DNA of 10,460 nucleotides from SpSt-28 sp036824555 (GCA_036824555.1 DAISZX010000011.1:1-10460), one strand, 5' to 3'. Positions 1 through 5,974 are shown, counted from the first letter of the stretch. Numbers and translations are program-made. The notes: a model not told the origin generated them from the letters alone.

Positions 1-1316
1 TTCTAATTTTATACATTTTCCTCTCCTACGTTCCAGTAGTTGGATTGAGATTAACACCAGAAGCTCAATACTTTATAACCTTGCAACACTTACTGGGAGC
101 AAGATTCGGAAGCTTACTAACTCTTGGAATAGGTCCTATAGTTACTGCCGGTATAATACTACAATTGTTAGTTGGATCTAAAATTATAAATCTAGACACA
201 ACTAAGCCTGAAGGAAGAAAAAAGTTTCAAAGGTGGGAAAAGGTTTTGGCTGTGGTTTTTTGTGGTTTAGAAGCAATAGCATATGTTATGTTTGGTCCAC
301 TAACCACTACTTCAATTCTTTTACCTTTGGTCGTATTCCAAATTGCCTTGGGAGGATTTTTAGTTATATTGATGGATGACGCCGTAAGCAAATGGGGGTT
401 GGGTTCTGGTATAAGCTTGTTTATAGCTGCTGGAATTTCTACCCAAATTTTTGTTAGGATATTCTCTCCTTTTCCACCCGCTTGCTCGATTTTCAATCTT
501 TCCTTATGTATACCATCACCCACTAACTTACCTGCCGGTCTGTTTTGGCAGATGTTAATAAACTTTTACAATAATAATCCAAATAATGCTCTTCTAGCAT
601 TACTTCCTATAATTTTTACAGGCTTGGTTTTCTTGCTAGTTGTCTTTGTTCAAGGAATTAGTGTTGATATTCCGTTGGCATTTTCCGCTTTTAGAGGATT
701 TGGAAGACCCTGGAGTTTGAAGCTCTTGTATACTAGCAACATCCCAATAATTTTTGCTTGGGCGTTTCTTACCAACTTGCAGCTAATTTCTCGCGTTGGT
801 CTAAGGAGTGTGAATGGAGAAATGTGTGGTCCTTTTGGATGCTTTGATGTGAATGGAAATGCTGTAAGTGGGTTTGCATACTATATTTCATCTCCAAGAA
901 ACATAATTTCCTTAATTAGTGAAGGGTTTGGAGTAGAAGAGGTGATAAGAATTGTGGTTCATTCCATAATTATGATACTACTAGCAATAGTATTTTCCGT
1001 CATATGGGTTGAAACGAGTGGAATGAACGCAAAATCTTTAGCAGAACAACTGACAATAATAGGAATGCAAATACCTGGTTACAGAAGAGATTCAAGGGTT
1101 ATAGAGTCCGTTCTAAACAAGTACATTCCACCACTCTCAGTGCTGGGCGGATTAATCGTTGGCATTTTAGCGATTATCGGAGAGCTATTCGGAGTTATCG
1201 GCGGTGGAATGGGTCTATTGTTGAGTGTAATGATAATTTATAACTATTTTGAATTAATTAAAAGTGAAGACATGGAGGAAATGCCTGGCTACATCAAAAA
1301 ATTGCTAGGTGGTTAG
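1..1316 (+). CDS. secY: Protein translocase subunit SecY (5'-truncated by window edge)
   Basis: This is the central subunit of the Sec61/SecYEG protein-conducting channel in the cytoplasmic membrane. The reading frame is open from base 3, and the residues before the first in-frame TTG (position 45) still read as SecY (LILYIFLSYVPVVG, end of TM1). The true start therefore lies outside the window, and about 437 C-terminal residues are present. The conserved TM2 segment TLGIGPIVTAGIILQLL, the TM5 segment GSGISLFIAAG, the SNIP motif before TM7, the WVETSG motif at the end of TM8 and RYIPPL-like KYIPPLSVLGG before TM9 all match archaeal SecY. Loop 5/6 carries two Cys (codons 483 and 507) and loop 7/8 carries two more (825 and 840). 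By SecY topology both loops face outside. The next gene starts directly after its stop, so the two are probably co-transcribed. The adk gene that often follows archaeal secY is not here. Confidence 0.96.
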   Translation, partial: LILYIFLSYVPVVGLRLTPEAQYFITLQHLLGARFGSLLTLGIGPIVTAGIILQLLVGSKIINLDTTKPEGRKKFQRWEKVLAVVFCGLEAIAYVMFGPLTTTSILLPLVVFQIALGGFLVILMDDAVSKWGLGSGISLFIAAGISTQIFVRIFSPFPPACSIFNLSLCIPSPTNLPAGLFWQMLINFYNNNPNNALLALLPIIFTGLVFLLVVFVQGISVDIPLAFSAFRGFGRPWSLKLLYTSNIPIIFAWAFLTNLQLISRVGLRSVNGEMCGPFGCFDVNGNAVSGFAYYISSPRNIISLISEGFGVEEVIRIVVHSIIMILLAIVFSVIWVETSGMNAKSLAEQLTIIGMQIPGYRRDSRVIESVLNKYIPPLSVLGGLIVGILAIIGELFGVIGGGMGLLLSVMIIYNYFELIKSEDMEEMPGYIKKLLGG

Positions 1317-1781
1317 ATGATAACTTCATACTTGGCAAGAGTAGCTGATATATTTCTTCTGCCTTTGTTAAATATACATCCTTTAATTTCCTTACTTATT
1401 CTCTCTTTTACTTTCTCCTTTATTTTGTTATTGTATCAAAGAATGCTTTTTAATAAAAATGGAATAAGGGAGGTAAAAATAAGGATGGAGAAAATGATGG
1501 AAAAACTAATGAGAGTGAAGGATAGTGATCAAGAAGAGTTGAATAAAATATGGAGGGAAGTGCTAAAGCTCAATGCGAGGCTTATGAAAGAAAATTTAAA
1601 AATAATGTTCCTTTCGATTTTTATTGGTGGAATTCTCCTATCTTGGGTTTCTTTCCACTATTCTGGATATTACATTAAAGTTCCACTTCCAATTTTTAGT
1701 AAAATTAGTTTAATACAATTTTATTTAATTTTATGCATTGTTATAGGAATAGTTATGAGTAAATTCTCGGGGGTGAAATAA
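1317..1781 (+). CDS. EMC3/TMCO1-family (DUF106) Oxa1-superfamily membrane insertase-like protein
   Basis: The product is a 154-residue membrane protein with three predicted hydrophobic segments (about residues 20-40, 96-115 and 132-150). A highly charged, Met/Lys/Glu-rich coiled-coil region (about 45-95, for example RMEKMMEKLMRVKDSDQEEL) lies between the first two. This is the layout of the archaeal DUF106 proteins, which are relatives of YidC/Oxa1, EMC3, Get1 and TMCO1 and are thought to help insert membrane proteins. The assignment rests on topology, the coiled-coil position and the secY neighbourhood, because sequence conservation in this family is low. The ATG follows the secY TAG with no spacer (TAGATG), which suggests translational coupling. 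Function as an insertase partner of SecY is inferred. Confidence 0.85.
   Translation: MITSYLARVADIFLLPLLNIHPLISLLILSFTFSFILLLYQRMLFNKNGIREVKIRMEKMMEKLMRVKDSDQEELNKIWREVLKLNARLMKENLKIMFLSIFIGGILLSWVSFHYSGYYIKVPLPIFSKISLIQFYLILCIVIGIVMSKFSGVK
1769..1776 (+). promoter_or_regulatory. Shine-Dalgarno site of rpl14e
   Basis: GGGGGTGA matches the archaeal Shine-Dalgarno consensus GGAGGTGA at seven of eight positions. It lies 6 nt before the rpl14e ATG, inside the last codons of the EMC3-like gene. It supports the ATG at 1783 and internal, leader-dependent translation in an operon. Confidence 0.75.
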
Positions 1782-1782
1782 A

Positions 1783-2142
1783 ATGGAGATTGGCCAGGTT
1801 TGTGTCAAAACAGTTGGTAAGGAAAGGGGAAAGTATTGTGTTGTTGTTAAAAAAATAGATGAAAACTTTGTTTTTGTTAGCGGACCTAAGGTTTTGACTG
1901 GTGTTAAGAGAAGGAGAGCAAACGTTATTCATCTTCAGCCACTGCAGTATAAGCTAGAAATAAAGGAAGATGCTAGCGATGAAGAGTTGTTAGAAGCATG
2001 GAAAAAGAGTGGTCTAATTGAAAAGTTCGGGTTAAAATTACCGTCAGCGGCTGAGCTAAAAAGGCAGTTGAAGGTTGAAGATGAAGAGAAAGTAGAGCCT
2101 AAGGAGAAAAGTAAGGAGAGAAAGAGGGAGAAAGGGAAGTGA
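1783..2142 (+). CDS. rpl14e: Large ribosomal subunit protein eL14 (L14e)
   Basis: This is a 50S ribosomal protein shared by archaea and eukaryotes, with an SH3-like barrel that binds 23S rRNA. The N-terminal core (residues 1-60: EIGQVCVKTVGKERGKYCVVV, then GPKVLTGVKRRRANVIHLQP) is diagnostic. It is followed by the helical DASDEELLEAWKKSGL segment common in archaeal L14e. After about residue 80 comes a roughly 40-residue tail ending in a Lys/Glu/Arg-rich stretch (EEKVEPKEKSKERKREKGK). This makes the protein 119 residues long, longer than the roughly 75-100 I expect for archaeal members. The ATG lies 1 bp after the upstream stop and has a strong Shine-Dalgarno site. In many archaea L14e sits in the secY-adk-DUF106-cmk cluster, and the order here looks like a stripped version of that. 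Confidence 0.93.
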   Translation: MEIGQVCVKTVGKERGKYCVVVKKIDENFVFVSGPKVLTGVKRRRANVIHLQPLQYKLEIKEDASDEELLEAWKKSGLIEKFGLKLPSAAELKRQLKVEDEEKVEPKEKSKERKREKGK

Positions 2143-2395
2143 ATTTTTGGGATGAGAGAGAATTTAAGAACAAATATATTTGAGCCATTAAAGGCTAGAA
2201 GTATTTTAGGGAGTGCCAGCTCGAGTTAAAAAGTTTACCAAAAATTTTTTAAGCTTCATCGTTTTTCCTAGTAAAAATGGAATTAATTAAAGCATTAGCG
2301 TATTTTGTTTATCGTTAATAGTATGATCAATTTAGCAATTATAACAAGGCCAACAATTTTTGTTGAAGTTTCTCTTACTCATTTCTTACTACCCA
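2143..2395. other. Gene-poor spacer between rpl14e and tRNA-Arg
   Basis: I find no convincing gene in these 253 bp. They hold a perfect 12-bp palindrome CAAATATATTTG at 2171-2182, which could be a TATA-like or operator element. A TATA-like run TTTTTTAAG at 2245-2253 is followed about 27 nt later by an ATG at 2277 that opens only a 13-codon frame (2277-2318). A stable GC-rich RNA of SRP or RNase P type would stand out in this AT-rich context, and none is seen. Confidence 0.5.
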
Positions 2396-2481
2396 TGGGC
2401 CCGGTGGGATTTGAACCCACGACCTCCGGGTACCCTCTAATTCCGAAGCCCGGCGCCTTATCCTTGCTAGGCTACGGGCCC
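2396..2481 (-). tRNA. tRNA-Arg (anticodon TCG) with an 11-nt intron
   Basis: The gene folds as a complete cloverleaf on the minus strand. The acceptor stem GGGCCCG/CGGGCCC is perfect and the discriminator base is A (2396); no CCA is encoded. The D stem is GCCT/AGGC with a 10-nt loop, the anticodon stem is CCGGG/CCCGG, the variable loop is AGGTC, and the T arm is GTGGG-TTCAAAT-CCCAC. Between the two halves of the anticodon stem there are 18 nt instead of 7. Removing 11 nt after position 37 leaves the loop CTTCGGA with anticodon TCG (2446-2444) and a mature length of 75 nt. It lies 37 bp downstream of gap on the same strand, so read-through from gap or its own weak promoter could make it. Confidence 0.95.
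2432..2442 (-). other. tRNA-Arg intron at canonical position 37/38
   Basis: The 11-nt intron (AATTAGAGGGT, minus strand) can form a relaxed bulge-helix-loop splice site. CTTC of the anticodon loop pairs with GAGG of the intron, leaving a 3-nt bulge GT^A at the 3' junction. The 5' junction GG^A lies in a 7-nt terminal loop. No inner helix exists, so this is not a full bulge-helix-bulge. The cut points are inferred from the standard rule of cleavage after the second bulge base. Confidence 0.85.
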
Positions 2482-2495
2482 ATATAAGAACTAGA

Positions 2496-2517
2496 AAACT
2501 AAAAAAGAAAAAAGGAG
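2496..2517 (-). terminator. Pyrimidine-rich T-tract after gap
   Basis: On the minus strand, right after the gap stop codon, the sequence runs CCTTTTTTCTTTTTTAGTTTT. Archaeal RNA polymerase terminates at oligo-dT tracts without a hairpin, so this may end gap transcripts. The CTTTTTTA part could equally act as a weak TATA element for the tRNA gene that starts at 2481. Confidence 0.45.
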
Positions 2518-2518
2518 G

Positions 2519-3556
2519 CTATTTTAGAATCCCCAAACTTTTATTCGTCATCTCTATACTTTTCCACTTATCTTTTTCAACTCCAGTTATCGCCCTTATT
2601 GCATCTATGTTTTCAGGAATGACATCAGCTTCCTGATGGACGACTTGCATCCATCTTACTTTGCTACCCTCTACGCTTATGCTGTCTCTCAAGATGACTA
2701 CTTCGTACATATCGTTCCTAGCCCTACAGTAATCTCTGAATTTTTCTATAATTTTCGAAGTTGATGGATATTCCTTCATATCAAGCAGGATAACTCTTGT
2801 TTGCTCCTCGAAAGCCCTTATTATTTCTTCCTTGCTAACTCTTTTTACTAGTGTAGCTTCTACCATGTGAGTATGAGCTAAGGTTGTAGGAACCTTAACT
2901 GCCATTGTAAAAATGTTAAGGTTTGACATTACTGTCTTTACGTCTTCTCCATGGTGAGAAGGAACTTCCTCAAACTCAATAGCATTTATTGGTCCCTTTT
3001 TGTGCTCGTGCGGATCAGCAGCTCTTCTTACTACAGCAACAAAAACATAAGCTAATCCAAACTTTTCAATAGCGCTTAAAGTTCTTATCAATCCTGTAGT
3101 ATTACAACTCGGAACTCTTACAAATTTTTTTCCAATCGCCTTTTCATAATTGACTACTGCATTAAAAGTAATTTCTGCAACGCTCGCTTCTTCTCCACCC
3201 TGAAATATTGCTTTTACGTTGTATTTTGAGTAATATTTGTCTCTATACTCCTTTCCACAACCTTCTGGTGTGGCATCTACTATAACATCTATTTCTCCGC
3301 TTCTTAAGAGATCCTCTAGCGTACCATTTACAATCATTTTTGCATCCCTAAACTTTTTTAAAGATTCTTCGTTGGTTGCATAGAGGTCTGTTCCATAAAG
3401 TGGGCCATATGGCTCCAAAACTGTTTTTATTGTCGAATCTGGAGAATATCCTACTATTGCTTTTAGCTTCATATCTTTCTGCAGCTTTACTGCATGAGCA
3501 ATTCTTTTTCCTATTGTTCCTATTCCGTGAACTGCAACGTTTATCATGGTCATCAC
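2519..3556 (-). CDS. gap: Glyceraldehyde-3-phosphate dehydrogenase, archaeal type II, NAD(P)-dependent
   Basis: This enzyme interconverts glyceraldehyde 3-phosphate and 1,3-bisphosphoglycerate, in archaea mainly in gluconeogenesis, in the cytosol. It has an N-terminal Rossmann fold (VAVHGIGTIGKRIAHAV), the catalytic Cys in VPSCNTTGLIRT (residue 151 counted from the GTG) and the family segment RRAADPHEHKKGPINAI. Length (342-345 residues) is normal. The start is ambiguous: GTG at 3556, ATG at 3553 or ATG at 3547. The family N-terminus (MINVAV.G.GTIG) favours the ATG at 3547, and the GTGATG just before it could then serve as a Shine-Dalgarno site. The GTG, in turn, sits symmetrically with the divergent gene around a shared TATA box. 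It is divergent from an NAD(P)HX dehydratase-like gene, which repairs a cofactor damaged by GAPDH itself. Confidence 0.95.
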   Translation of the reverse strand: MMTMINVAVHGIGTIGKRIAHAVKLQKDMKLKAIVGYSPDSTIKTVLEPYGPLYGTDLYATNEESLKKFRDAKMIVNGTLEDLLRSGEIDVIVDATPEGCGKEYRDKYYSKYNVKAIFQGGEEASVAEITFNAVVNYEKAIGKKFVRVPSCNTTGLIRTLSAIEKFGLAYVFVAVVRRAADPHEHKKGPINAIEFEEVPSHHGEDVKTVMSNLNIFTMAVKVPTTLAHTHMVEATLVKRVSKEEIIRAFEEQTRVILLDMKEYPSTSKIIEKFRDYCRARNDMYEVVILRDSISVEGSKVRWMQVVHQEADVIPENIDAIRAITGVEKDKWKSIEMTNKSLGILK

Positions 3557-3581
3557 TTTAATTTATTTTGTCTTTCAAAAG

Positions 3582-3597
3582 AAAAAGTTTAAAAAGA
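3582..3597. promoter_or_regulatory. Shared TATA element between gap and the nnrD-like gene
   Basis: AAAAAGTTTAAAAAGA contains the palindrome TTTAAA (3588-3593, centre 3590.5). It is the only good TATA-like box in the divergent spacer and reads as a TATA box on both strands. Its centre is 34.5 nt from both the gap GTG (3556) and the plus-strand ATG (3625). Both genes would then have short leaders of about 9 nt if transcription starts about 25 nt away. Confidence 0.6.
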
Positions 3598-3624
3598 TTT
3601 TTAGAAAAGAATAAAAGATTTGCT

Positions 3625-4479
3625 ATGGAAAAAGTTGATTGGAGTATACTGAAAAAGATTTATAGGAAGAGAGATGATTGGGTTAGAAAGCACAATTTTG
3701 GAAGTTTGTTAGTTGTGGGAGGAAGCAAAATTTATCCAACAACTCCCATTCTTGTAGCTTTAGCCGCTTATAGGGCTGGAGTCGATTGGGTTACGATAGC
3801 AGCTCCTGAAGAGCCCTCAAAAATAATTGCAAGCTATTCGCCAAACCTGATGGTTTATCCTTTGAAGGGAGATTTTTTATGTATTGATATAGTAGAGGAG
3901 TTACTTAAAATATCTAACGGAAAAGATGCTATTGAAATAGGTGGTGGGTTAACAAGAGATGAAAAAGTTTTAGAGGCTATTTATGAATATCTTAAAAGAA
4001 TTGAAAAGCCAGTTGTTATAGATGACGATGCTATTTATGCGTTTGCAAGATATAAAGAAGAATTAAAAGGAAAAAACTTTATTTTAACTCCACATTCTTA
4101 CGAATTTTTTGTTTTAAGTGGAAGAAAGGTCGGAACTGATTTAAAAGAAAGAATAACTGCCGTTAAAAATTTTGCAAAAGAGTATTCAGTGACTGTGGTT
4201 TTAAAGGGTCATATAGACGTCATTTCTGATGGGGAAAGAGTAGCTTTAAATGCTACAGGATGTACTACCATGACAAAAGCCGGATTTGGAAATACTTTGG
4301 CCGGTATTTTAGCTGCTTATTTAGCGAGAAAGATAGATGGTTATACTGCAGCTTGTGCTGCAGCATTTGTTAATGGAAAGGCTGGGGAGTTGGCTTCTAG
4401 AAAGTTCAGCGAAGGAGTACTACCGACTGATTTGATTGAATTTATTCCGGAAGTGATAAAGAAGGTTATAAAGTATTGA
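3625..4479 (+). CDS. NnrD-like ADP-dependent NAD(P)H-hydrate dehydratase (ribokinase fold), divergent
   Basis: The family removes water from damaged NADHX/NADPHX using ADP or ATP. Family segments are recognisable: GSLLVVGGSKIYPTTP near the N-terminus, AAYRAGVDWVTIAAPEEPS, SPNLMVYPL, IEIGGGLTRDE, KPVVIDDDAIYAF, LTPHSYEFFVLSG, VVLKGHIDVI and, near the C-terminus, KAGFGNTLAGILAAYLA. Usual residues differ at several sites: GxGD, with its catalytic-base Asp, is GFGN here (Asn 223), GPGL is GGGL and the GAP of the first motif is TTP. It is a stand-alone 284-residue protein without the NnrE epimerase domain that many archaeal homologues carry. The ATG at 3625 is chosen; an in-frame TTG at 3568 exists but lies upstream of the TATA element for this strand. 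Activity on NADHX is inferred. Confidence 0.8.
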   Translation: MEKVDWSILKKIYRKRDDWVRKHNFGSLLVVGGSKIYPTTPILVALAAYRAGVDWVTIAAPEEPSKIIASYSPNLMVYPLKGDFLCIDIVEELLKISNGKDAIEIGGGLTRDEKVLEAIYEYLKRIEKPVVIDDDAIYAFARYKEELKGKNFILTPHSYEFFVLSGRKVGTDLKERITAVKNFAKEYSVTVVLKGHIDVISDGERVALNATGCTTMTKAGFGNTLAGILAAYLARKIDGYTAACAAAFVNGKAGELASRKFSEGVLPTDLIEFIPEVIKKVIKY

Positions 4480-4487
4480 TTTATAAG
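4479..4487 (+). promoter_or_regulatory. TATA box of the ferredoxin gene
   Basis: ATTTATAAG overlaps the stop codon of the preceding gene. The centre of TTTATAAG (4483.5) is 24.5 nt before the ferredoxin ATG, so the transcript should begin at or within a base or two of the start codon (leaderless). No Shine-Dalgarno site is present. Confidence 0.65.
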
Positions 4488-4507
4488 CAGAAAGTAGAAT
4501 ATTAGCT

Positions 4508-4696
4508 ATGCCAAAGGTAACTGTTGACGAAAAGCTTTGCATTGGTTGTAGTTTATGCGCATCAATGTTGCCACAGGTTTTCGAGATGGATAGCGATGGA
4601 AAGTCTAGAGTGAAAAATGAAAACGGCGCCCCGCTTGAGAAAATAAAGGAAATTGCTAATATGTGTCCAGCAAAAGCAATCAAGGTTAAAAAATAA
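4508..4696 (+). CDS. Small ferredoxin with one 4Fe-4S cluster
   Basis: This is a 62-residue soluble electron carrier. Four Cys are present and all are placed for a single [4Fe-4S] cluster: C11, C14 and C17 in CIGCSLC, and C53 in NMCPAKAI, which is followed by the usual Pro. No second cluster motif and no extra Cys pair exist, so it resembles the monocluster ferredoxins of Thermococcales and Thermotoga. In Pyrococcus the second ligand is Asp; here it is Cys. Between the cluster motifs lies an acidic segment (MDSDG). The gene has its own TATA box and looks leaderless. Partners are unknown: the neighbouring genes do not encode an obvious oxidoreductase. Confidence 0.93.
   Translation: MPKVTVDEKLCIGCSLCASMLPQVFEMDSDGKSRVKNENGAPLEKIKEIANMCPAKAIKVKK
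4685..4694 (+). promoter_or_regulatory. TATA-like box of the tyrosine recombinase gene
   Basis: GTTAAAAAAT overlaps the ferredoxin stop codon. The centre of TTAAAAAA (4689.5) is 24.5 nt before the ATG at 4714, the same spacing as for the ferredoxin gene. It supports a leaderless transcript, although A-rich runs are common here. Confidence 0.45.
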
Positions 4697-4713
4697 AGTA
4701 GCATCTATAATTA

Positions 4714-5637
4714 ATGAAGATTAAGGAGCTAGAGAATTTTGAAAGTATAAGAAAAATGATTGGAGAGCTTGGTTTGTTAACGAGGAGCGAGAATACTAAA
4801 AAGACCTATTTGAAGGGAATAGCGAAGTTTGTTGAGTATAGACAAATAAAGGATTTGGATTCTTTTGTAGAAGAAGTTAGACAAAAACAAAATCAGAATG
4901 AGGTTGTTAAAGATTTTGCTGTCTATTTGGCGAGTAAGAACTTGGCTCCCAAGTCTATAGCTGCCTGGGTTTCTTCTTTGAAAAAGTTTTTTTCTGCTAA
5001 TAACTTGAAGGTTGATGTAGAAATTCCTCTGAGAATATTTAATGTTCATGAAGACGTTTTGCCTAGTAAGGAAGACTTAAAAAAAATTGTTTTGGAAGTT
5101 GACTTGAGAATGAAAGTTATAATAACGATGTTAGCATCGTCAGGAATGAGAATTGGTGAGCTACATAAATTGAAGGTTGGAGATATCGATTTCTCGAAAG
5201 ATATTCCAACTATTAGGATAAGAGGAATAGGTGCTAAGGAGAGAAAATCGAGAATAACTTTTATTAGTATTGAGGCGAGAAATTTTTTGGAAGAGTATTT
5301 AAATAGAAGAAAAAGTCTTGGAGAAGAATTGAACGAGAATTCCCCAGTTATAGCGAGAGAAGATGGAAAGCCGATGAGTTACCAAAATATTCAATATTTA
5401 TTAGAGGGCGTGTTTAGAAAATACTCAAAAAAAGTCGGTAAAAGATATACTTTGCATGCGCATTGCCTTAGAAAATGGTTTAAAACACAACTAATTTCCG
5501 CCGGCGTACCCGCGCCTATAGTAGATAGGTTGATAGGACATGCAAGATACTTATCTCAGGAATACGAGTTGTATACGGAAGATCAATTGAGAGAATGGTA
5601 TTCTAAGGGAATGCATGCCGTAACTATAATAACGTAA
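4714..5637 (+). CDS. Tyrosine recombinase / integrase (XerC/D-like superfamily)
   Basis: This is a site-specific DNA recombinase of 307 residues. Residues 1-110 form the SAM-like core-binding domain (TKKTYLKGIAKFVEYR and LASKNLAPKSIAAWVSSLKKFF). The catalytic domain follows, with R146 in SSGMRIGELHKLKVGDID, K175 in GIGAKERK, H250xxR253 in HAHCLRKWFKTQL, H276 in LIGH and the nucleophile Tyr, most likely Y284 (Y287 is the alternative). All catalytic positions are intact. The HxxLRKWF-type box and the EYELYTEDQLREWY tail resemble archaeal integrases rather than textbook XerA (LRHTFATHL, YTHV). It could therefore be a chromosomal Xer or a relic of a mobile element. Neither tRNA in the window is adjacent or disrupted, and I see no attachment-site duplication. 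It converges on the winged-helix gene with a 2-bp gap. Confidence 0.9.
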   Translation: MKIKELENFESIRKMIGELGLLTRSENTKKTYLKGIAKFVEYRQIKDLDSFVEEVRQKQNQNEVVKDFAVYLASKNLAPKSIAAWVSSLKKFFSANNLKVDVEIPLRIFNVHEDVLPSKEDLKKIVLEVDLRMKVIITMLASSGMRIGELHKLKVGDIDFSKDIPTIRIRGIGAKERKSRITFISIEARNFLEEYLNRRKSLGEELNENSPVIAREDGKPMSYQNIQYLLEGVFRKYSKKVGKRYTLHAHCLRKWFKTQLISAGVPAPIVDRLIGHARYLSQEYELYTEDQLREWYSKGMHAVTIIT

Positions 5638-5639
5638 AC

Positions 5640-5924
5640 TCATTGCATCTTTCTTAGTTTTGACAGTTTTGACAAAAGAGTATCAAATATACGAGCTATT
5701 TCTTCTCCAGCTGCAGTAAGCTTGACCATTTTTATTCTTCCTTTTTCCTCAAACTCAACCAAACCAATTTCGTTGAAAATATCCAACAATTTTATTGTAT
5801 GAGAATAGGTCATATCAACCTCTTTCGCAATCATAGTAACATACTTTGGACCAGACCTTAAAGAGATGAGAATTTTGGTTGGCTTTACGTGCAAAAAGTA
5901 GCTTAGCGGTCTATCGCTTTTCAT
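5640..5924 (-). CDS. Small winged-helix DNA-binding protein (MarR/ArsR-like fold)
   Basis: This 94-residue protein consists of a single winged-helix domain. The helix-turn-helix is at about residues 28-56 (YVTMIAKEVDMTYSHTIKLLDIFNEIGLV). A basic wing follows (EFEEKGRIKMVKLT), then a C-terminal helix (AGEEIARIFDTLLSKLSKL) that could serve in dimerisation. There is no metal-binding Cys set and no effector domain. Archaea carry many one-domain regulators of this type. The ATG at 5924 is supported by the palindromic TATA box 25.5 nt upstream and looks leaderless. It is divergent from gltX and shares that box, so it may repress itself and gltX by blocking TBP. That regulatory role is inference. 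Confidence 0.88.
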   Translation of the reverse strand: MKSDRPLSYFLHVKPTKILISLRSGPKYVTMIAKEVDMTYSHTIKLLDIFNEIGLVEFEEKGRIKMVKLTAAGEEIARIFDTLLSKLSKLRKMQ

Positions 5925-5943
5925 ATAAGAACTTTTTATTGGG

Positions 5944-5953
5944 TTATTTAAAT
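5944..5953. promoter_or_regulatory. Bidirectional palindromic TATA box for winged-helix gene and gltX
   Basis: TTATTTAAAT contains the perfect palindrome ATTTAAAT (5946-5953, centre 5949.5). It lies exactly 25.5 nt from the A of the gltX ATG (5975) and exactly 25.5 nt from the A of the minus-strand ATG (5924). Both distances fit the standard archaeal TATA-to-start spacing for leaderless mRNAs. The 50-bp spacer therefore seems to be one promoter used in both directions. Confidence 0.7.
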
Positions 5954-5974
5954 CTTCGTTGATTAAAAATCTTA

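Noticed and set aside
2343..2382. A minus-strand 16-codon frame with a CWPCYNC motif just downstream of tRNA-Arg
   Set aside because: Too short to judge, with no ribosome binding site or TATA box; the tRNA trailer is a simpler explanation.
2305..2487. A 60-codon plus-strand frame containing GFEPTTSG
   Set aside because: It runs antisense through tRNA-Arg. GFEPTTSG-like peptides are a classic artefact of translating the complement of a tRNA T arm.
3568..3624. Longer NnrD-like protein starting at TTG 3568
   Set aside because: The extra 19 residues are Lys/Phe-rich without family similarity and include the shared TATA box; ATG 3625 fits the promoter better.
2481..5933. The identical 12-mer CATATAAGAACT at 2481-2492 and 5922-5933, once at a tRNA 5' end and once at a start codon
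   Set aside because: Several chance 12-mer matches are expected in 10 kb of AT-rich DNA, and the alignment to the two gene starts differs by 2 nt.
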